Shown here: positions 20,856 through 31,767 of the stretch, piece by piece
Numbering within the stretch: the first letter of the stretch is position 1
Layout: each line of letters starts with the position of its first letter
NCBI RefSeq assembly: GCF_004168035.1
Contig: NZ_SDPU01000023.1
Span: forward strand, 1-64,000
Length of the DNA: 64,000 nucleotides
From: Nocardioides iriomotensis
Lineage (GTDB): Bacteria > Actinomycetota > Actinomycetes > Propionibacteriales > Nocardioidaceae
Direction of reading: 5' to 3'
Position numbers and translations under genes: made by a program
The notes under the pieces: model-generated
Databases searched by the model: none
The model's input: only the letters and a program-made list of their open reading frames with translations
Told to the model about the DNA's origin: nothing

Positions 20856-21839
20856 ATGACGGCCGCCCCCTCGCCGGAGCCTGTTCGGCCCGACCGGCTC
20901 GACGTGCGCGCCGTCGCCCTCGGCGGCGGTCACGGCCTGGCCGCCTCGCTGTCCGCGCTGCGCCACGTGGTGCGCGACCTGACCGCCGTCGTCACCGTGG
21001 CCGACAACGGCGGCTCGTCGGGCAGGCTACGGCACGAGTTCGGGGCGCTGCCCCCCGGCGACCTGCGGATGGCGCTCGCGGCCCTCTGCGGCGACGACGA
21101 GTGGGGCCAGACCTGGGCGCGCGTGCTGCAGCACCGCTTCCGCAGCGAGGGGGAGATGCACGACCACGCGGTCGGCAACCTCCTGATCGTGGCGCTGTGG
21201 GAGCTGCTCGGCGGCCACGTGCAGGGCCTCGACTGGGTCGGGCGTCTCCTCGGCGCCCAGGGCCGGGTGCTGCCGATGGCGATCACCCCGATCGACATCG
21301 CCGCCGACGTCGAGGGTCTCGACCCCGCCGACCCGACCGCCACGGTGCGGGTGCGCGGCCAGGTCGAGGTGGCGTCGACCGACGGCCGGGTCGACGCGGT
21401 CGTGCTCGAGCCGCACGACCCGCCGGCCTGCCCCGAGGCGCTCGCGGCGATCGCGGTGGCCGACTGGGTCGTCCTCGGCCCGGGCTCGTGGTTCACCAGC
21501 GTGATCCCGCACCTGCTGGTGCCCGACCTGCGCACGGCGCTCACCTCGACCCGGGCCCGCGTGGCGGTGACGCTGAACCTCGAGCCGCAGACGGGGGAGA
21601 CCGACGGCTTCACCCCCGAGCAGCACCTCGAGGTGCTGTCCGCGCACGCCCCCGACCTGCGGGTCGACGTCGTGCTCGCCGACCGCCGTTCGGTGGACGA
21701 CGAGGCCGGGCTGCGCCACGCAGCGAAGGCGCTCGGCGCCGAGCTCGTGGTCGCCGACGTGGCCGCCGGGGACGGCACTCCCCGGCACGATCCAGACAAG
21801 TTGGCGGATGCGTATGCACAGGTGATGAAGCAGGCTTAG
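20856..21839 (+). CDS. yvcK: YvcK-family gluconeogenesis factor / UDP-sugar-binding protein
   Basis: A 327-residue CofD-like fold protein: the [10 protein letters not shown] loop near residue 26, [13 protein letters not shown] near residue 46 and GNLLIVAL near residue 107 are the family's nucleotide/UDP-GlcNAc site motifs. YvcK (CuvA in mycobacteria) supports peptidoglycan synthesis and growth on gluconeogenic carbon. It sits between rapZ and whiA, as in other actinobacteria and Bacillus. Confidence 0.93.
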   Translation: MTAAPSPEPVRPDRLDVRAVALGGGHGLAASLSALRHVVRDLTAVVTVADNGGSSGRLRHEFGALPPGDLRMALAALCGDDEWGQTWARVLQHRFRSEGEMHDHAVGNLLIVALWELLGGHVQGLDWVGRLLGAQGRVLPMAITPIDIAADVEGLDPADPTATVRVRGQVEVASTDGRVDAVVLEPHDPPACPEALAAIAVADWVVLGPGSWFTSVIPHLLVPDLRTALTSTRARVAVTLNLEPQTGETDGFTPEQHLEVLSAHAPDLRVDVVLADRRSVDDEAGLRHAAKALGAELVVADVAAGDGTPRHDPDKLADAYAQVMKQA

Positions 21840-21927
21840 GGTGCAGTCTTGGCCGGGTCGCGAGGGCGGTCGTGACGTCAACAGCACGGTTCGGGGAAAG
21901 AAGGAACGACGTGGCAGGATCGGACGC

Positions 21928-22914
21928 ATGGCGATGACGGCACAGGTCAAGGCAGAGCTGGCCAGCACCCAAGTCACCAAGTCGTGCTGTCGCAAGTCCG
22001 AGGTCTCGTCGATGCTCCGCTTCGCCGGCGGGCTGCACATCGTCAGCGGCCGCATCGTCGTCGAGGCCGAGCTCGACACCGGCGCCGCCGCCCGGCGCCT
22101 CCGCAAGGACATCGCCGAGATCTACGGCCACTCCTCGGACGTCGTCATGGTGTCCGGCAACGGCATCCGCAAGGGCAGCCGCTACGTCGTCCGCGTCGTC
22201 AAGGACGGTGAGGCGCTCGCGCGCCAGACCGGTCTCCTCGACACCCGCGGCCGTCCGGTCCGCGGCCTCCCGCCGCAGGTCGTGTCCGGCGCCGGCTGTG
22301 ACGCCGTCGCCGCGTGGCGAGGTGCCTTCCTCGCCCACGGCTCGCTGACGGAGCCCGGCCGCTCGTCGGCCCTCGAGGTCACCTGCCCGGGGCCCGAGGC
22401 CGCCCTCGCGCTCGTCGGCGCGGCCCGCCGGCTCGGGATCTCCGCCAAGGCCCGCGAGGTCCGCGGCGTCGACCGCGTGGTCATCCGCGACGGCGACGCC
22501 ATCGGTGCGCTGCTCACCCGCCTCGGCGCCCACGAGTCGCTGATGGCCTGGGAGGAGCGCCGGATGCGCCGCGAGGTGCGTGCGACCGCCAACCGGCTCG
22601 CCAACTTCGACGACGCCAACCTCCGCCGCTCCGCCCGCGCGGCCGTCGCTGCCGGCGCCCGCGTCGAGCGCGCGCTCGAGATCCTCGGCGACGACGTGCC
22701 CGACCACCTCAAGCTCGCCGGCGACCTCCGCCTCGAGCACAAGCAGGCGTCCCTCGAGGAGCTCGGCCAGCTGCACGAGCCGGCCCTCACCAAGGACGCC
22801 ATCGCCGGCCGGATCCGTCGGCTCCTCGCGATGGCCGACAAGAAGGCGCAGGAGACCGGTGTCCCCGACACGGAGTCGAGCCTGACCCCGGAGATGCTCG
22901 CCGAGCAGCAGTAG
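21928..22914 (+). CDS. whiA: WhiA sporulation/cell-division regulator
   Basis: A 328-residue protein with the LAGLIDADG-homing-endonuclease-like N-terminal domain ([21 protein letters not shown] and so on) and a C-terminal helix-turn-helix (about residues 225-315; [21 protein letters not shown]). In Streptomyces, WhiA with WhiB activates sporulation-specific division genes; in non-sporulating actinobacteria it is still conserved. ATG 21928 (MAMTAQVK) matches the family N-terminus; a GTG at 21841 in the same frame would add 29 residues unlike the family. It closes the uvrC-rapZ-yvcK-whiA unit. Confidence 0.94.
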   Translation: MAMTAQVKAELASTQVTKSCCRKSEVSSMLRFAGGLHIVSGRIVVEAELDTGAAARRLRKDIAEIYGHSSDVVMVSGNGIRKGSRYVVRVVKDGEALARQTGLLDTRGRPVRGLPPQVVSGAGCDAVAAWRGAFLAHGSLTEPGRSSALEVTCPGPEAALALVGAARRLGISAKAREVRGVDRVVIRDGDAIGALLTRLGAHESLMAWEERRMRREVRATANRLANFDDANLRRSARAAVAAGARVERALEILGDDVPDHLKLAGDLRLEHKQASLEELGQLHEPALTKDAIAGRIRRLLAMADKKAQETGVPDTESSLTPEMLAEQQ

Positions 22915-22945
22915 CCGCAGGCTCCCCACGGCCCCCGTTTCGTTA

Positions 22946-22975
22946 CCCGCACGTACCTCGGACCGAGGGTGCGGG
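22946..22975 (+). terminator. Terminator-like hairpin after whiA
   Basis: Nested arms CCCGCA...TGCGGG and CCTCGG-a-CCGAGG form a strong 12-bp GC stem with a short bulge, 31 bp after the whiA stop. No U tract follows, as is usual in high-GC actinobacteria. Confidence 0.5.
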
Positions 22976-22993
22976 CACCCCGCGCGCTGGGGG

Positions 22994-22999
22994 TAGGGT
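22994..22999 (+). promoter_or_regulatory. Probable -10 box (TAGGGT) of the gap operon
   Basis: TAGGGT about 45 bp before the gap start codon, just after the whiA hairpin. The -35 element is not obvious. With an AGGAG ribosome site before gap, this transcript would carry a leader. Confidence 0.4.
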
Positions 23000-23029
23000 C
23001 GGCCGTGACGTGACGCAGCCCCGAACTAG

Positions 23030-24049
<1,020 letters not shown>

Positions 24050-24063
24050 GGGACGCCCGCTCC

Positions 24064-25251
24064 ATGAAGCAGATCGACGACCTCGGCGACCTGCGCGGCA
24101 AGCGCGTCCTCGTCCGGTCCGACCTGAACGTCCCGCTCGACGGCTCCACGATCACCGACGACGGACGGATCCGGGCCTCCGTGCCGACGATCCAGAAGCT
24201 CGTCGACGCCGGAGCCCGGGTCGTGGTGACCGCGCACCTCGGCCGGCCGAAGGGCGAGCCCGACGACAAGTACACCCTCGCCCCGGTCGCGAAGCGCCTC
24301 GGCGAGCTCCTCGGCCAGGACGTCGCGTTCGCGACCGACACGGTGGGGGAGTCCGCCTCCACCACCGTGGCGGGCCTCGCCGACGGCCAGGTCGCGCTGC
24401 TCGAGAACGTCCGGTTCAACGCCGGCGAGACGAGCAAGGACGACGCGGAGCGCGGGGCGTTCGCCGACCGACTCGCCGGGCTGGCCGACGTGTTCGTCAG
24501 CGACGGCTTCGGTGTCGTGCACCGCAAGCAGGCGTCGGTGTACGACGTCGCGGAGCGGCTGCCCTCCGCGATGGGCGGTCTGGTCGCGGCCGAGATCGAC
24601 GTGCTGCGTCGGCTCACCGAGGAGCCCGAGCGGCCCTACGCCGTCGTGCTCGGCGGTTCCAAGGTGTCCGACAAGCTCGGCGTCATCGACAACCTGCTCG
24701 GCAAGGCCGACCGGCTGCTGATCGGCGGCGGCATGGTGTTCACCTTCCTCAAGGCCCAGGGTCACGAGGTCGGCACCAGCCTGCTCGAGGCCGACCAGCT
24801 CGACACCTGCCGCGACTACATCCGGCGCGCCGAGGAGGCCGGCGTCGACCTGGTCCTGCCGACCGACATCGTCGTCGCGCCGGAGTTCAGGGCCGACTCG
24901 CCGCCCACCGTCGTACCCGCCGACGCCATGCCGGCCGACCAGATGGGCCTCGACATCGGCCCCGAGTCCGGCAAGGCCTTCGCCGCGGCGCTCGCCGACG
25001 CCAAGACCGTCTTCTGGAACGGCCCGATGGGCGTCTTCGAGTTCGACGCGTTCTCGGGCGGCACCCGCGCGGTGGCGCAGGCGCTGGTCGACGGCGACGG
25101 CCTGACCGTCGTCGGCGGTGGCGACTCCGCGGCCGCGGTCCGCCAGCTCGGCTTCGACGAGGGCGCCTTCGGCCACATCTCGACCGGCGGCGGCGCCAGC
25201 CTGGAGTACCTCGAGGGCAAGCCGCTCCCGGGCATCGACGTCCTGTCCTGA
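24064..25251 (+). CDS. pgk: Phosphoglycerate kinase
   Basis: A 395-residue glycolytic kinase that transfers phosphate from 1,3-bisphosphoglycerate to ADP. Signature [11 protein letters not shown] at residue 15, the arginine/His substrate site TAHLGRPKG near residue 58, [13 protein letters not shown] near residue 197 and the nucleotide-loop GGGDSAAAV near residue 357. It is of normal length. It lies between gap and tpiA, with a dispersed palindromic repeat separating it from tpiA. Confidence 0.97.
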   Translation: MKQIDDLGDLRGKRVLVRSDLNVPLDGSTITDDGRIRASVPTIQKLVDAGARVVVTAHLGRPKGEPDDKYTLAPVAKRLGELLGQDVAFATDTVGESASTTVAGLADGQVALLENVRFNAGETSKDDAERGAFADRLAGLADVFVSDGFGVVHRKQASVYDVAERLPSAMGGLVAAEIDVLRRLTEEPERPYAVVLGGSKVSDKLGVIDNLLGKADRLLIGGGMVFTFLKAQGHEVGTSLLEADQLDTCRDYIRRAEEAGVDLVLPTDIVVAPEFRADSPPTVVPADAMPADQMGLDIGPESGKAFAAALADAKTVFWNGPMGVFEFDAFSGGTRAVAQALVDGDGLTVVGGGDSAAAVRQLGFDEGAFGHISTGGGASLEYLEGKPLPGIDVLS

Positions 25252-25261
25252 CGCACCTCTC

Positions 25262-25288
25262 GGGTGGTCGAGCCTGTCGAGACCACAC
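25262..25288. repeat. Dispersed REP-like palindrome upstream of tpiA
   Basis: Contains GGTGGTCGAGCCTGTCGAGA followed by CCACACC, with TGGTC/GACCA arms around a TCGAgcctgTCGA core. It closely resembles a short intergenic repeat I recall from many high-GC actinobacterial genomes (GGTTTCGACAGGCTC type). A related copy lies at 45481-45520 between sufB and sufD. Confidence 0.45.
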
Positions 25289-25308
25289 CGTCGACACGAA
25301 GGAATCTC

Positions 25309-26106
25309 ATGGCCAAGCACGCGCGCATCCCGCTCATGGCGGGCAACTGGAAGAGCAACCTCAACCACCAGGAGGCGGTCGTCCTGGTGCAGAAGCTCGC
25401 CTGGACGCTGTCGGACAAGAAGCACGACTACGGCAAGGTCGAGGTCGTCGTGGTGCCGCCGTTCACCGACCTGCGCAGCGTGCAGACGCTGGTCGACGGC
25501 GACCGGCTGGAGATCAAGTACGGCGCGCAGGACGTCTCCACCCACGACGGTGGCGCCTACACCGGTGAGATCTCCGCCGCGATGCTGGCGAAGCTCGGCT
25601 GCTCCTACGTCGTCGTCGGTCACTCCGAGCGCCGCGAGTACCACGCCGAGGCCGACGAGGTCGTCAACGAGAAGGCGAAGAAGGCCATCGCCGGCGAGAT
25701 GACCCCGATCGTCTGCGTGGGCGAGGGTCTCGACGTCCGCAAGGAGGGCCGCCACGTCGAGCACACGCTCGCGCAGGTCGACGGCTCGCTGGCCGGGATC
25801 GGCGCCGAGCAGGTCGGTGACCTGGTCATCGCCTACGAGCCGGTCTGGGCGATCGGCACCGGCGAGGTGGCCACGCCCGACGACGCGCAGGAGGTGTGCG
25901 CCGCGATCCGCGGCCGCATCGAGGAGGTGCACGGCGAGGAGGTCGCCGCCAAGGTGCGCATCCTGTACGGCGGGTCGGTGAAGGCCGCCAACGTCGCCGG
26001 GATCATGGAGAAGGCCGACGTCGACGGCTGCCTGGTCGGCGGCGCGTCGCTGCAGGCCGACGAGTTCGGCGGGATCTGCCGGTTCTACGACATGCCGGTC
26101 ATCTGA
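25309..26106 (+). CDS. tpiA: Triose-phosphate isomerase
   Basis: A 265-residue TIM-barrel enzyme that interconverts dihydroxyacetone phosphate and glyceraldehyde-3-phosphate. Asn-x-Lys of the active site is in [11 protein letters not shown] near residue 12, the catalytic His in VGHSERREY near residue 104, the catalytic Glu in [11 protein letters not shown] near residue 180 and the phosphate loop in YGGSVK near residue 222. ATG 25309 has AAGGA before it; an in-frame upstream GTG lies inside the repeat and is rejected. Confidence 0.97.
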   Translation: MAKHARIPLMAGNWKSNLNHQEAVVLVQKLAWTLSDKKHDYGKVEVVVVPPFTDLRSVQTLVDGDRLEIKYGAQDVSTHDGGAYTGEISAAMLAKLGCSYVVVGHSERREYHAEADEVVNEKAKKAIAGEMTPIVCVGEGLDVRKEGRHVEHTLAQVDGSLAGIGAEQVGDLVIAYEPVWAIGTGEVATPDDAQEVCAAIRGRIEEVHGEEVAAKVRILYGGSVKAANVAGIMEKADVDGCLVGGASLQADEFGGICRFYDMPVI

Positions 26107-26147
26107 CCGCCCGTCCCACCGTCGTACGACTCCCCGCACCCGTGAGT

Positions 26148-26153
26148 TAGGCT
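26148..26153 (+). promoter_or_regulatory. -10 box (TAGGCT) before secG
   Basis: TAGGCT with eight bases to the GTG start of secG, so secG may have its own, nearly leaderless transcript besides read-through from tpiA. Confidence 0.4.
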
Positions 26154-26161
26154 TTCCCACC

Positions 26162-26398
26162 GTGGTCATCACCTTCACCGTTCTGCTGATCCTCTCCAGC
26201 CTGCTGCTGATCCTGCTCGTGCTGCTGCACAAGGGCCGGGGCGGCGGGCTCTCCGACATGTTCGGTGGAGGCGTCTCGAGCGGCCTCGGCGGCTCCTCGG
26301 TGGCGGAGCGCAACCTCGACCGGATCACGGTCGGGACGGCGCTGATCTGGACCGCCTGCATCATCGCCCTCGGCCTCCTGCTGAAGGCCGGCAGCTAG
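26162..26398 (+). CDS. secG: Preprotein translocase subunit SecG
   Basis: A 78-residue protein with two membrane segments (about 3-24 and 54-74) and the conserved loop LLHKGRGGGLSDMFGGG between them, which is diagnostic for SecG. It is the accessory subunit of the SecYEG channel that promotes SecA cycling. Placement after tpiA is the standard actinobacterial arrangement. Confidence 0.93.
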   Translation: MVITFTVLLILSSLLLILLVLLHKGRGGGLSDMFGGGVSSGLGGSSVAERNLDRITVGTALIWTACIIALGLLLKAGS

Positions 26399-26449
26399 CA
26401 GCACCCCGCAACACCAGTCGAGCCCCCCGAACCGACAGGAGTCAGTAGC

Positions 26450-26809
26450 GTGGCAGGTGGTGGCAACGCCATTCGCGGCAGCCGGGTAGGCGCCGGCCCG
26501 ATGGGCGAGGCGGAGCGTGGGGAGGCCGCGCCGCGTCAGCGGGTGGTCTACTTCTGCGCCCACGAGCACGAGTCCGTGATCACCTTCGCCGTGGAGGCGG
26601 CCGTGCCCGACTCGTGGGACTGCCCGCGCTGCGGCCTGCCGGCGAGCCTCGACGCGGAGAACCCGCCCCCGCCGCCGAAGATCGAGCCCTACAAGACGCA
26701 CCTGGCGTACGTGAAGGAGCGGCGCTCCGACAAGGAGGCGCAGGCGATCCTCGACGAGGCGATCCAGCTCCTGCGCGACCGCCGCAAGAAGGGCGAGATC
26801 GTCTTCTGA
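26450..26809 (+). CDS. rbpA: RNA polymerase-binding protein RbpA
   Basis: A 119-residue actinobacteria-specific transcription factor that binds RNA polymerase and group 1/2 sigma factors and stabilises open complexes. The N-terminal tail (GGGNAIRGSRVGAGPMGEAE), the RbpA core with FCAHEHES and CPRCGLPA, the basic linker and the C-terminal sigma-interaction helix (EAQAILDEAIQLLRDRR) are all present. GTG 26450 is preceded by AGGAG. It follows secG by 51 bp and ends at the repeat cluster. Confidence 0.96.
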   Translation: MAGGGNAIRGSRVGAGPMGEAERGEAAPRQRVVYFCAHEHESVITFAVEAAVPDSWDCPRCGLPASLDAENPPPPPKIEPYKTHLAYVKERRSDKEAQAILDEAIQLLRDRRKKGEIVF

Positions 26810-26827
26810 CGCTCCGCGTCATCCCGC

Positions 26828-26940
26828 GAGTCGGCGCATCTTGCCCCTCCGGGGCCGTCGAGTCGGCGCATCTTGCCCTGCACGTGCGGGGCAACTAGCG
26901 CCGACTCGAGGCGTCTCCAGGGGCAACTAGCGCCGACTCG
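26828..26940. repeat. Four-copy inverted repeat cluster between rbpA and pgl
   Basis: Two copies of GAGTCGGCGC-atc-TTGCCC (26828-26846 and 26860-26878) are followed by two inverted copies, GGGCAA-cta-GCGCCGACTC (within 26888-26908 and 26920-26940). The inner pair folds into a stem of 10 plus 6 bp with a 3x3 internal loop and an apical loop containing GCACGTGC. It lies exactly between two convergent genes, so a bidirectional terminator role is plausible. The same core recurs at 36787-36871. Confidence 0.75.
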
Positions 26941-26945
26941 ACGGG

Positions 26946-27683
26946 TCAGCGGGCCGAGGCGGAGTCGTCGTCGAGCCACCAGACGGTGCGCTCGACGCCG
27001 GTGACCCCGGCTGCCGGGATGTCGTGCGGGTCGGCGCCGCCCAGCGCGCGGGCGACCGCGTCGGCCTTGCCGTCGCCTGAGGCGACGAACCAGACCTGCC
27101 GGTTGCGGTTCAGTGCGGGGAAGGTGAACGTGATGCGCTCGGGCGGCGGCTTGGGGGAGTCGGTGACAGGGAGGGCGATCGCGTCGACGTCGAGCTGCGG
27201 GTAGCCCGGGAACAGCGACGCGACGTGCCCGTCGGGGCCGACGCCCAGCATCACCAGGTCGAAGCCGCCGCGGCCGTGGCTGCGGACGTCGGCGGAGAAC
27301 GCGTCGGCGGCGGCCGCCACGTCGGTGTGCCCGGCGTCCGACGCCGGCATCTCGTGGACCAGGGCCGGGTCGAGGTCGACGTGGTCGAGCAGCGCGGCGC
27401 GGGCCTGCGCGGCGTTGCGGTCGGGGCTGTCGGCCGGGACGTAGCGCTCGTCGCCCCACCACAGCTCGACCTGGCGCCAGTCGACGTTGCGGGACACGGT
27501 CTGCCGGGCGACCTCGCGGTGGATCGCGTCGGCGATGGTGCCGCCGGTCAGGCAGATGCCGGGGATCTCGCCGGCCGCCTGCGCGTGCTCCACCAGGTCG
27601 AGCAGGGCGCCGGCGACGGTGCGGGCGAGGTCGGCGGCGTCGGGCCGGACGACCACCTCGGGCTGCTGCGCGGCGGCCGTCAC
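26946..27683 (-). CDS. pgl: 6-phosphogluconolactonase
   Basis: A 245-residue hydrolase that opens 6-phosphogluconolactone in the oxidative pentose-phosphate pathway. It shows CLTGGT near residue 44, the signature WWGDERYVPADSPDRN near residue 74 and MLGVGPDGHVASLFPG near residue 145, as in the NagB/DevB fold. GTG 27683 overlaps the opcA stop by 4 bp (GTGA), so it is the last gene of tkt-tal-pgi-zwf-opcA-pgl. Confidence 0.95.
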   Translation of the reverse strand: MTAAAQQPEVVVRPDAADLARTVAGALLDLVEHAQAAGEIPGICLTGGTIADAIHREVARQTVSRNVDWRQVELWWGDERYVPADSPDRNAAQARAALLDHVDLDPALVHEMPASDAGHTDVAAAADAFSADVRSHGRGGFDLVMLGVGPDGHVASLFPGYPQLDVDAIALPVTDSPKPPPERITFTFPALNRNRQVWFVASGDGKADAVARALGGADPHDIPAAGVTGVERTVWWLDDDSASAR

Positions 27684-28588
27684 TTCGCGTCCTCCTTCAC
27701 CATCCGCTTCACGGTGCGGGCATAGACCTCGTCGGGGTCGAGCCGGCGCAGCTCCTCGGAGAGCAGCTCGTCGAGCTCCCGCCGCTTCAGCGCCACCGGC
27801 CGGTCGGGCTCGCCGGGGGCGGACAGCGTGGCGAGCTTGCCGTCGGGGCGCGCGATCACGATGTCGCCCTGCTTGGTGGTCAGCACGACGCGGGTGATTC
27901 CGGGGCCCTCGGAGCCTCGGCGCGCGACCTTCACCTTGAGCCGGTCGCTGAGCCAGGCGGACAGCAGGTCGGCGCTCGGGCTGATCCGCTCGGCACTGAC
28001 CGACGCGGCGGTGACCTTCGACTGCGCCTGCTCGAGCGCGGCGGCGAGCAGGGCGCGCCAGCCGGTGAGCCGGGTCCAGGCGAGGTCGGTGTTGCCCGGC
28101 GCGTAGGCGCGGCACTGGGTGAGCATCGCCTTGGCCTTCCCTGTCCGTACGGCGGCCGCGTCGGTGATCCGGCGTCGGGCCAGCCGGCCGAGCGGGTCGG
28201 CCGCGGGATCGGCAGGGGCCCGCGAGGGCCACCAGACGACGACGGGTGAGTCGGGGAGGAGCAGCGGCAGCACGACCGACTCGGGGTGCTTGGTGACCGC
28301 GCCGCTGAGCGTGATGAGGGCCGTCTCGCCGGTCCAGCCGGAGCCGATGCCGACCTTCGCGTCGACCCGGGCGGCGCCGCGGCCGTCGCCGAGGATCATG
28401 CCGAGGACCCGGGCGGGGTGCTCGCGCGAGGCGGAGCGGGCGATGTCCATCGCCGTCTCGGCGTCCTCCTCCTCGACGACGAACACGAGGGTCATGACCA
28501 TGCCCATCGCCGGGCTGCCCGCACGGCGGCGGGCCCGCACGAACTCGGCCGCGATCGCGCTGCTGGTGGTGTCGTTGAGCTCGATCAT
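27680..28588 (-). CDS. opcA: Glucose-6-phosphate dehydrogenase assembly protein OpcA
   Basis: A 302-residue actinobacterial/cyanobacterial protein needed for active glucose-6-phosphate dehydrogenase. The N-terminus IELNDTTSSAIAAEFVRAR and the central LLLPDSPVVVWWPSRAPADPAADPLGRLA are typical of the family, whose fold has no known catalytic site. It starts 3 bp after the zwf stop and overlaps pgl by 4 bp, matching its role as the partner of Zwf. Confidence 0.94.
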   Translation of the reverse strand: MIELNDTTSSAIAAEFVRARRRAGSPAMGMVMTLVFVVEEEDAETAMDIARSASREHPARVLGMILGDGRGAARVDAKVGIGSGWTGETALITLSGAVTKHPESVVLPLLLPDSPVVVWWPSRAPADPAADPLGRLARRRITDAAAVRTGKAKAMLTQCRAYAPGNTDLAWTRLTGWRALLAAALEQAQSKVTAASVSAERISPSADLLSAWLSDRLKVKVARRGSEGPGITRVVLTTKQGDIVIARPDGKLATLSAPGEPDRPVALKRRELDELLSEELRRLDPDEVYARTVKRMVKEDAK

Positions 28589-28591
28589 CGT

Positions 28592-30133
28592 TTACGGCCT
28601 CCTCCAGACCCGCCCGTCGCGGGCGAGCATCTTGTCGGCCGAGGCGGGGCCCCAGGTGCCGGCTTCGTAGGTGTCGGGCTTCCCGTGCTCCGCCCAGTAG
28701 TCGACGATCGGGTCGAGGATCTTCCAGGACTGCTCGACCTCCTCGTGCCGCGGGAACAGCGGTGGCTCACCGAGGAGCACGTCGAGGATGAGGCGTTCGT
28801 AGGCCTCCGGGCTGGACTCGGTGAACGACCCGCCGTACGCGAAGTCCATGTTGACGTCGCGGATCTCCATCGCGGTGCCGGGCACCTTCGAGCCGAACCG
28901 CATCGTCACGCCCTCGTCGGGCTGCACCCGGATGACCAGGGCGTTCTGGGTGAGCTCCTCGGTCGCGGTGGCGCTGAACGGCAGGTGCGGCGCCCGCTTG
29001 AACACCACTGCCACCTCGGTGACGCGGCGGCCCAGCCGCTTGCCGTGGCGCAGGTAGAACGGCACGCCGGCCCACCGCCGGGTCTCCACGCCCAGGGTGA
29101 TCGCGGCGTAGGTCTCGGTGTGCGAGGACCCCGGGATGTCCTCCTCCTCGAGGTAGCCGGGCACCTTGACGCCGCCGGACCAGCCCTCGGTGTACTGCCC
29201 CCGGGCCGTGGCGAGGTCGAGGCGGCGGGGGAGCACCACGGACTCGAGCACCTTCTGCTTCTCGATCCGCAGGCTCTTGGCGTCGAACGACGTCGGCTCC
29301 TCCATCGCGGTGAGCGCCAGGAGCTGGAGGAGGTGGTTCTGGATCACGTCGCGGGCGGCGCCGATGCCGTCGTAGTAGCCCGCCCGGCCGCCGATGCCGA
29401 TGTCCTCGGCCATCGTGATCTGGACGTGGTCGACGTAGTTGGCGTTCCAGACGGGCTCGAACATCGCGTTGGCGAACCGCATCGCCAGGATGTTCTGCAC
29501 CGTCTCCTTGCCGAGGTAGTGGTCGATCCGGAACACCGAGTCGGGCGGGAACACCTCGGACACGATCGCGTTGAGCTCGCGGGCCGTCTCCAGGTTGGAA
29601 CCGAACGGCTTCTCGACCACGACGCGTCGCCACGCCCCCGGCTTCGGATCGGTGAGCCCGTGCTCCTTGAGCTGGCCGATCACGTCGGAGAAGAACCGCG
29701 GCGGGATGGACAGGTAGAACGCGTGGTTGCCGCGTGTGCCGCGCACCCGGTCGAGGTCGAGGATCGTCTGCCTCAGCTGGTCGAACGCGACGTCGTCGCT
29801 GAAGTCGCCCTGCACGAACCGGATGCCCTCCGCCAGCTGCTTCCAGACCTCCTCCCGGAACTCCGTGCGGGCGTGCTCCTTGACCGAGTCGTGCACGACC
29901 TGGGCGAAGTCCTGGTCGGCCCAGTCGCGGCGGGCGTACCCGACGAGCGAGAAGCCGGGCGGCAGCAGGCCGCGGCTGGCGAGGTCGTAGACGGCCGGCA
30001 TCAGCTTCTTGCGGGACAGGTCGCCGGTGACCCCGAAGATCACCAGGCCGCAGGGGCCGGCGATCCGGGGCAGGCGGCGGTCCTGCGGGTCGCGGAGCGG
30101 GTTGACGAAGACGCTGGTGGCGTCATCGCTCAT
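28592..30133 (-). CDS. zwf: Glucose-6-phosphate 1-dehydrogenase
   Basis: A 513-residue enzyme oxidising glucose-6-phosphate with NADP, the entry step of the pentose-phosphate pathway. Coenzyme loop GVTGDLSRKKLMP near residue 35, EKPFGSNLETAREL near residue 170 and the substrate motif RIDHYLGKETVQNIL near residue 200 (Lys and His of the active site). ATG 30133 overlaps the pgi stop by 4 bp (ATGA) and gives the normal family length; the frame is open far upstream but reads through pgi antisense-like residues. Confidence 0.97.
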   Translation of the reverse strand: MSDDATSVFVNPLRDPQDRRLPRIAGPCGLVIFGVTGDLSRKKLMPAVYDLASRGLLPPGFSLVGYARRDWADQDFAQVVHDSVKEHARTEFREEVWKQLAEGIRFVQGDFSDDVAFDQLRQTILDLDRVRGTRGNHAFYLSIPPRFFSDVIGQLKEHGLTDPKPGAWRRVVVEKPFGSNLETARELNAIVSEVFPPDSVFRIDHYLGKETVQNILAMRFANAMFEPVWNANYVDHVQITMAEDIGIGGRAGYYDGIGAARDVIQNHLLQLLALTAMEEPTSFDAKSLRIEKQKVLESVVLPRRLDLATARGQYTEGWSGGVKVPGYLEEEDIPGSSHTETYAAITLGVETRRWAGVPFYLRHGKRLGRRVTEVAVVFKRAPHLPFSATATEELTQNALVIRVQPDEGVTMRFGSKVPGTAMEIRDVNMDFAYGGSFTESSPEAYERLILDVLLGEPPLFPRHEEVEQSWKILDPIVDYWAEHGKPDTYEAGTWGPASADKMLARDGRVWRRP

Positions 30134-31767
30134 GAAAGCGCCTCCTGGAGGGCGTCGAGCCCCGCCGGTACGTCGGTCAGGTGCACCCGCAGCACGGGCC
30201 GGTCGTGCTCGGCGAGCACGCGGGCGTCGCCGGCGGCCTGGGCCGCGATCAGCTGGCCGAAGGTGTAGTCGCGGCCCGGCACGGCGAGGTCCTCGGCGTG
30301 TGCGCCGGTGACCTGGAGGTACACGCCGACGGCCGGGCCGCCCTTGTGCAGCTGCCCGGTCGAGTGCAGGAAGCGCGGCCCCCAGCCGAACGTCGCGGGC
30401 CGGCCGGTGCGGGCGGCGACCGTGCGGCGGACACGCGCGAGGTCGGCGTGCCGGAGCCGGTCGAGGTAGGCCATCACCGCGACGTACCCCTGCTGCGGGT
30501 CCAGCTGGGCGAGGAGCGCGTCGACGGCCTCCTTCAGGGTGGTGGCGCTGCCGGCCCAGTCGCCGCCGAGCGCGCGGACCTCGACCGGACCGTCGACGAA
30601 CAACGGCGGGGTCTGGTCGGGCTCCCCCTCGAGCATGGAGCGCGCGGCCTTCTTGGCGCTCTCGACGTCGGGCTGGTCGAACGGGTTGATGCCGAGGATC
30701 CGGCCGGCGACGGCCGTGGCGGCCTCCCACAGCAGCATCTGCGCCCCGAGCGAGCCGGTGACGGACACCTCGGAGCCGGAGGAGCTGCCCGTGCCGTCGC
30801 CGTCGTCGTCGGGGTCGGCGACCAGGCGGGCGACCGTGACGTCGCCGGGCTGGGCGGCGACCTCCGGGTCGGTCTCGTCGGCGACGACGACCGGGAGGAT
30901 GCCGGTGCCGTCCTTGCCGGTGCTCTCGGCGACGAGCTGCTCGGCCCAGTCGCCGAAGCCGACCAGGCCGGAGCCCTCGTCGACGACCACGAGCTTGTCG
31001 CGCAGCGGGGAGGTGCCGGCCATGGCGGCGCCGAGCCGGAGCGCCGGGTTGGCCTCGTCGTCGTCGGCGAGCAGGTCGGCGACGGCGTCGGCCTCGTCGA
31101 GCAGGGCCTCGATGTCGGCGCCGGCGAGCCCGGAGGGCACCAGCCCGAACGCGGTCATGGCCGAGAAGCGGCCGCCGACCTCGGGGTCGGCGTTGACGAC
31201 GCGGTAGCCGTCGGCTCGGGACTGCGCGTCGAGCGGCGAGCCGGGGTCGGTCACGATGACGATCCGCCGGGTCGGGTCGAGTCCGGCTCGGTTGAACGCG
31301 TCGACGAAGGCGCGGCGCTGGGAGTCGGTCTCGACGGTCGAGCCGGACTTGCTGGAGACCACCACGACCGTGCGGTCCAGGCGGTCCTCGAGCGCCGAGG
31401 ACACCTGGCCGGGGTCGCTGGAGTCGAGCACGGTGAGCTCGACGCCCGCGGTCGCGCAGATGACCTCCGGGGCGAGCGACGACCCGCCCATCCCGCACAG
31501 CGCGACGTGGTCGACGCCCTCGCCGGCGAGCTCCTCGCGCAGCGCGGCGATCTCACCGAGCAACGGTCGTGAGGTGCGGTGCAGCCCGGTCCAGCCGAGG
31601 CGCTTGCCGGACTCGTCCTCGGCGGCCTCGCCCCAGAGCGTGGCGTCCTTCTGGAACAGCCGGCTGGCGAACTTGTCGGCCACCAGGGCCGGCACGTGGG
31701 CCGAGATCGCGTCGGCGGCGGCCCCGTGGGCGGCGAGCTCCAGCGGGGCCTCGGGCCCGCTGCTCAC
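30130..31767 (-). CDS. pgi: Glucose-6-phosphate isomerase (short actinobacterial type)
   Basis: A 545-residue SIS-fold isomerase. It has [11 protein letters not shown] near residue 90, [10 protein letters not shown] near residue 130 and [19 protein letters not shown] near residue 195, all phosphosugar-binding motifs of PGI. The C-terminal half resembles PGI regions of bifunctional transaldolase/PGI proteins, which fits its place directly after tal. It is coupled at both ends by 4-bp overlaps with tal and zwf, so it recycles fructose-6-phosphate into the oxidative branch. Confidence 0.9.
   Translation of the reverse strand: MSSGPEAPLELAAHGAAADAISAHVPALVADKFASRLFQKDATLWGEAAEDESGKRLGWTGLHRTSRPLLGEIAALREELAGEGVDHVALCGMGGSSLAPEVICATAGVELTVLDSSDPGQVSSALEDRLDRTVVVVSSKSGSTVETDSQRRAFVDAFNRAGLDPTRRIVIVTDPGSPLDAQSRADGYRVVNADPEVGGRFSAMTAFGLVPSGLAGADIEALLDEADAVADLLADDDEANPALRLGAAMAGTSPLRDKLVVVDEGSGLVGFGDWAEQLVAESTGKDGTGILPVVVADETDPEVAAQPGDVTVARLVADPDDDGDGTGSSSGSEVSVTGSLGAQMLLWEAATAVAGRILGINPFDQPDVESAKKAARSMLEGEPDQTPPLFVDGPVEVRALGGDWAGSATTLKEAVDALLAQLDPQQGYVAVMAYLDRLRHADLARVRRTVAARTGRPATFGWGPRFLHSTGQLHKGGPAVGVYLQVTGAHAEDLAVPGRDYTFGQLIAAQAAGDARVLAEHDRPVLRVHLTDVPAGLDALQEALS

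Noticed and set aside
21841-21927. Upstream GTG start for whiA
   Set aside because: It would add 29 residues unlike the family; [11 protein letters not shown] at 21928 matches the usual N-terminus.
26828-26940. CRISPR array
   Set aside because: Copies are inverted in pairs, with short similar linkers and only four units; there are no cas genes. The tandem cluster at 36787-36871 has linkers of about 12 bp that are nearly alike, unlike spacers.
28286-30268. Long plus-strand frame opposite zwf/opcA
   Set aside because: Same antisense artefact; zwf and opcA are certain and the plus-strand product has no motif or ribosome site.
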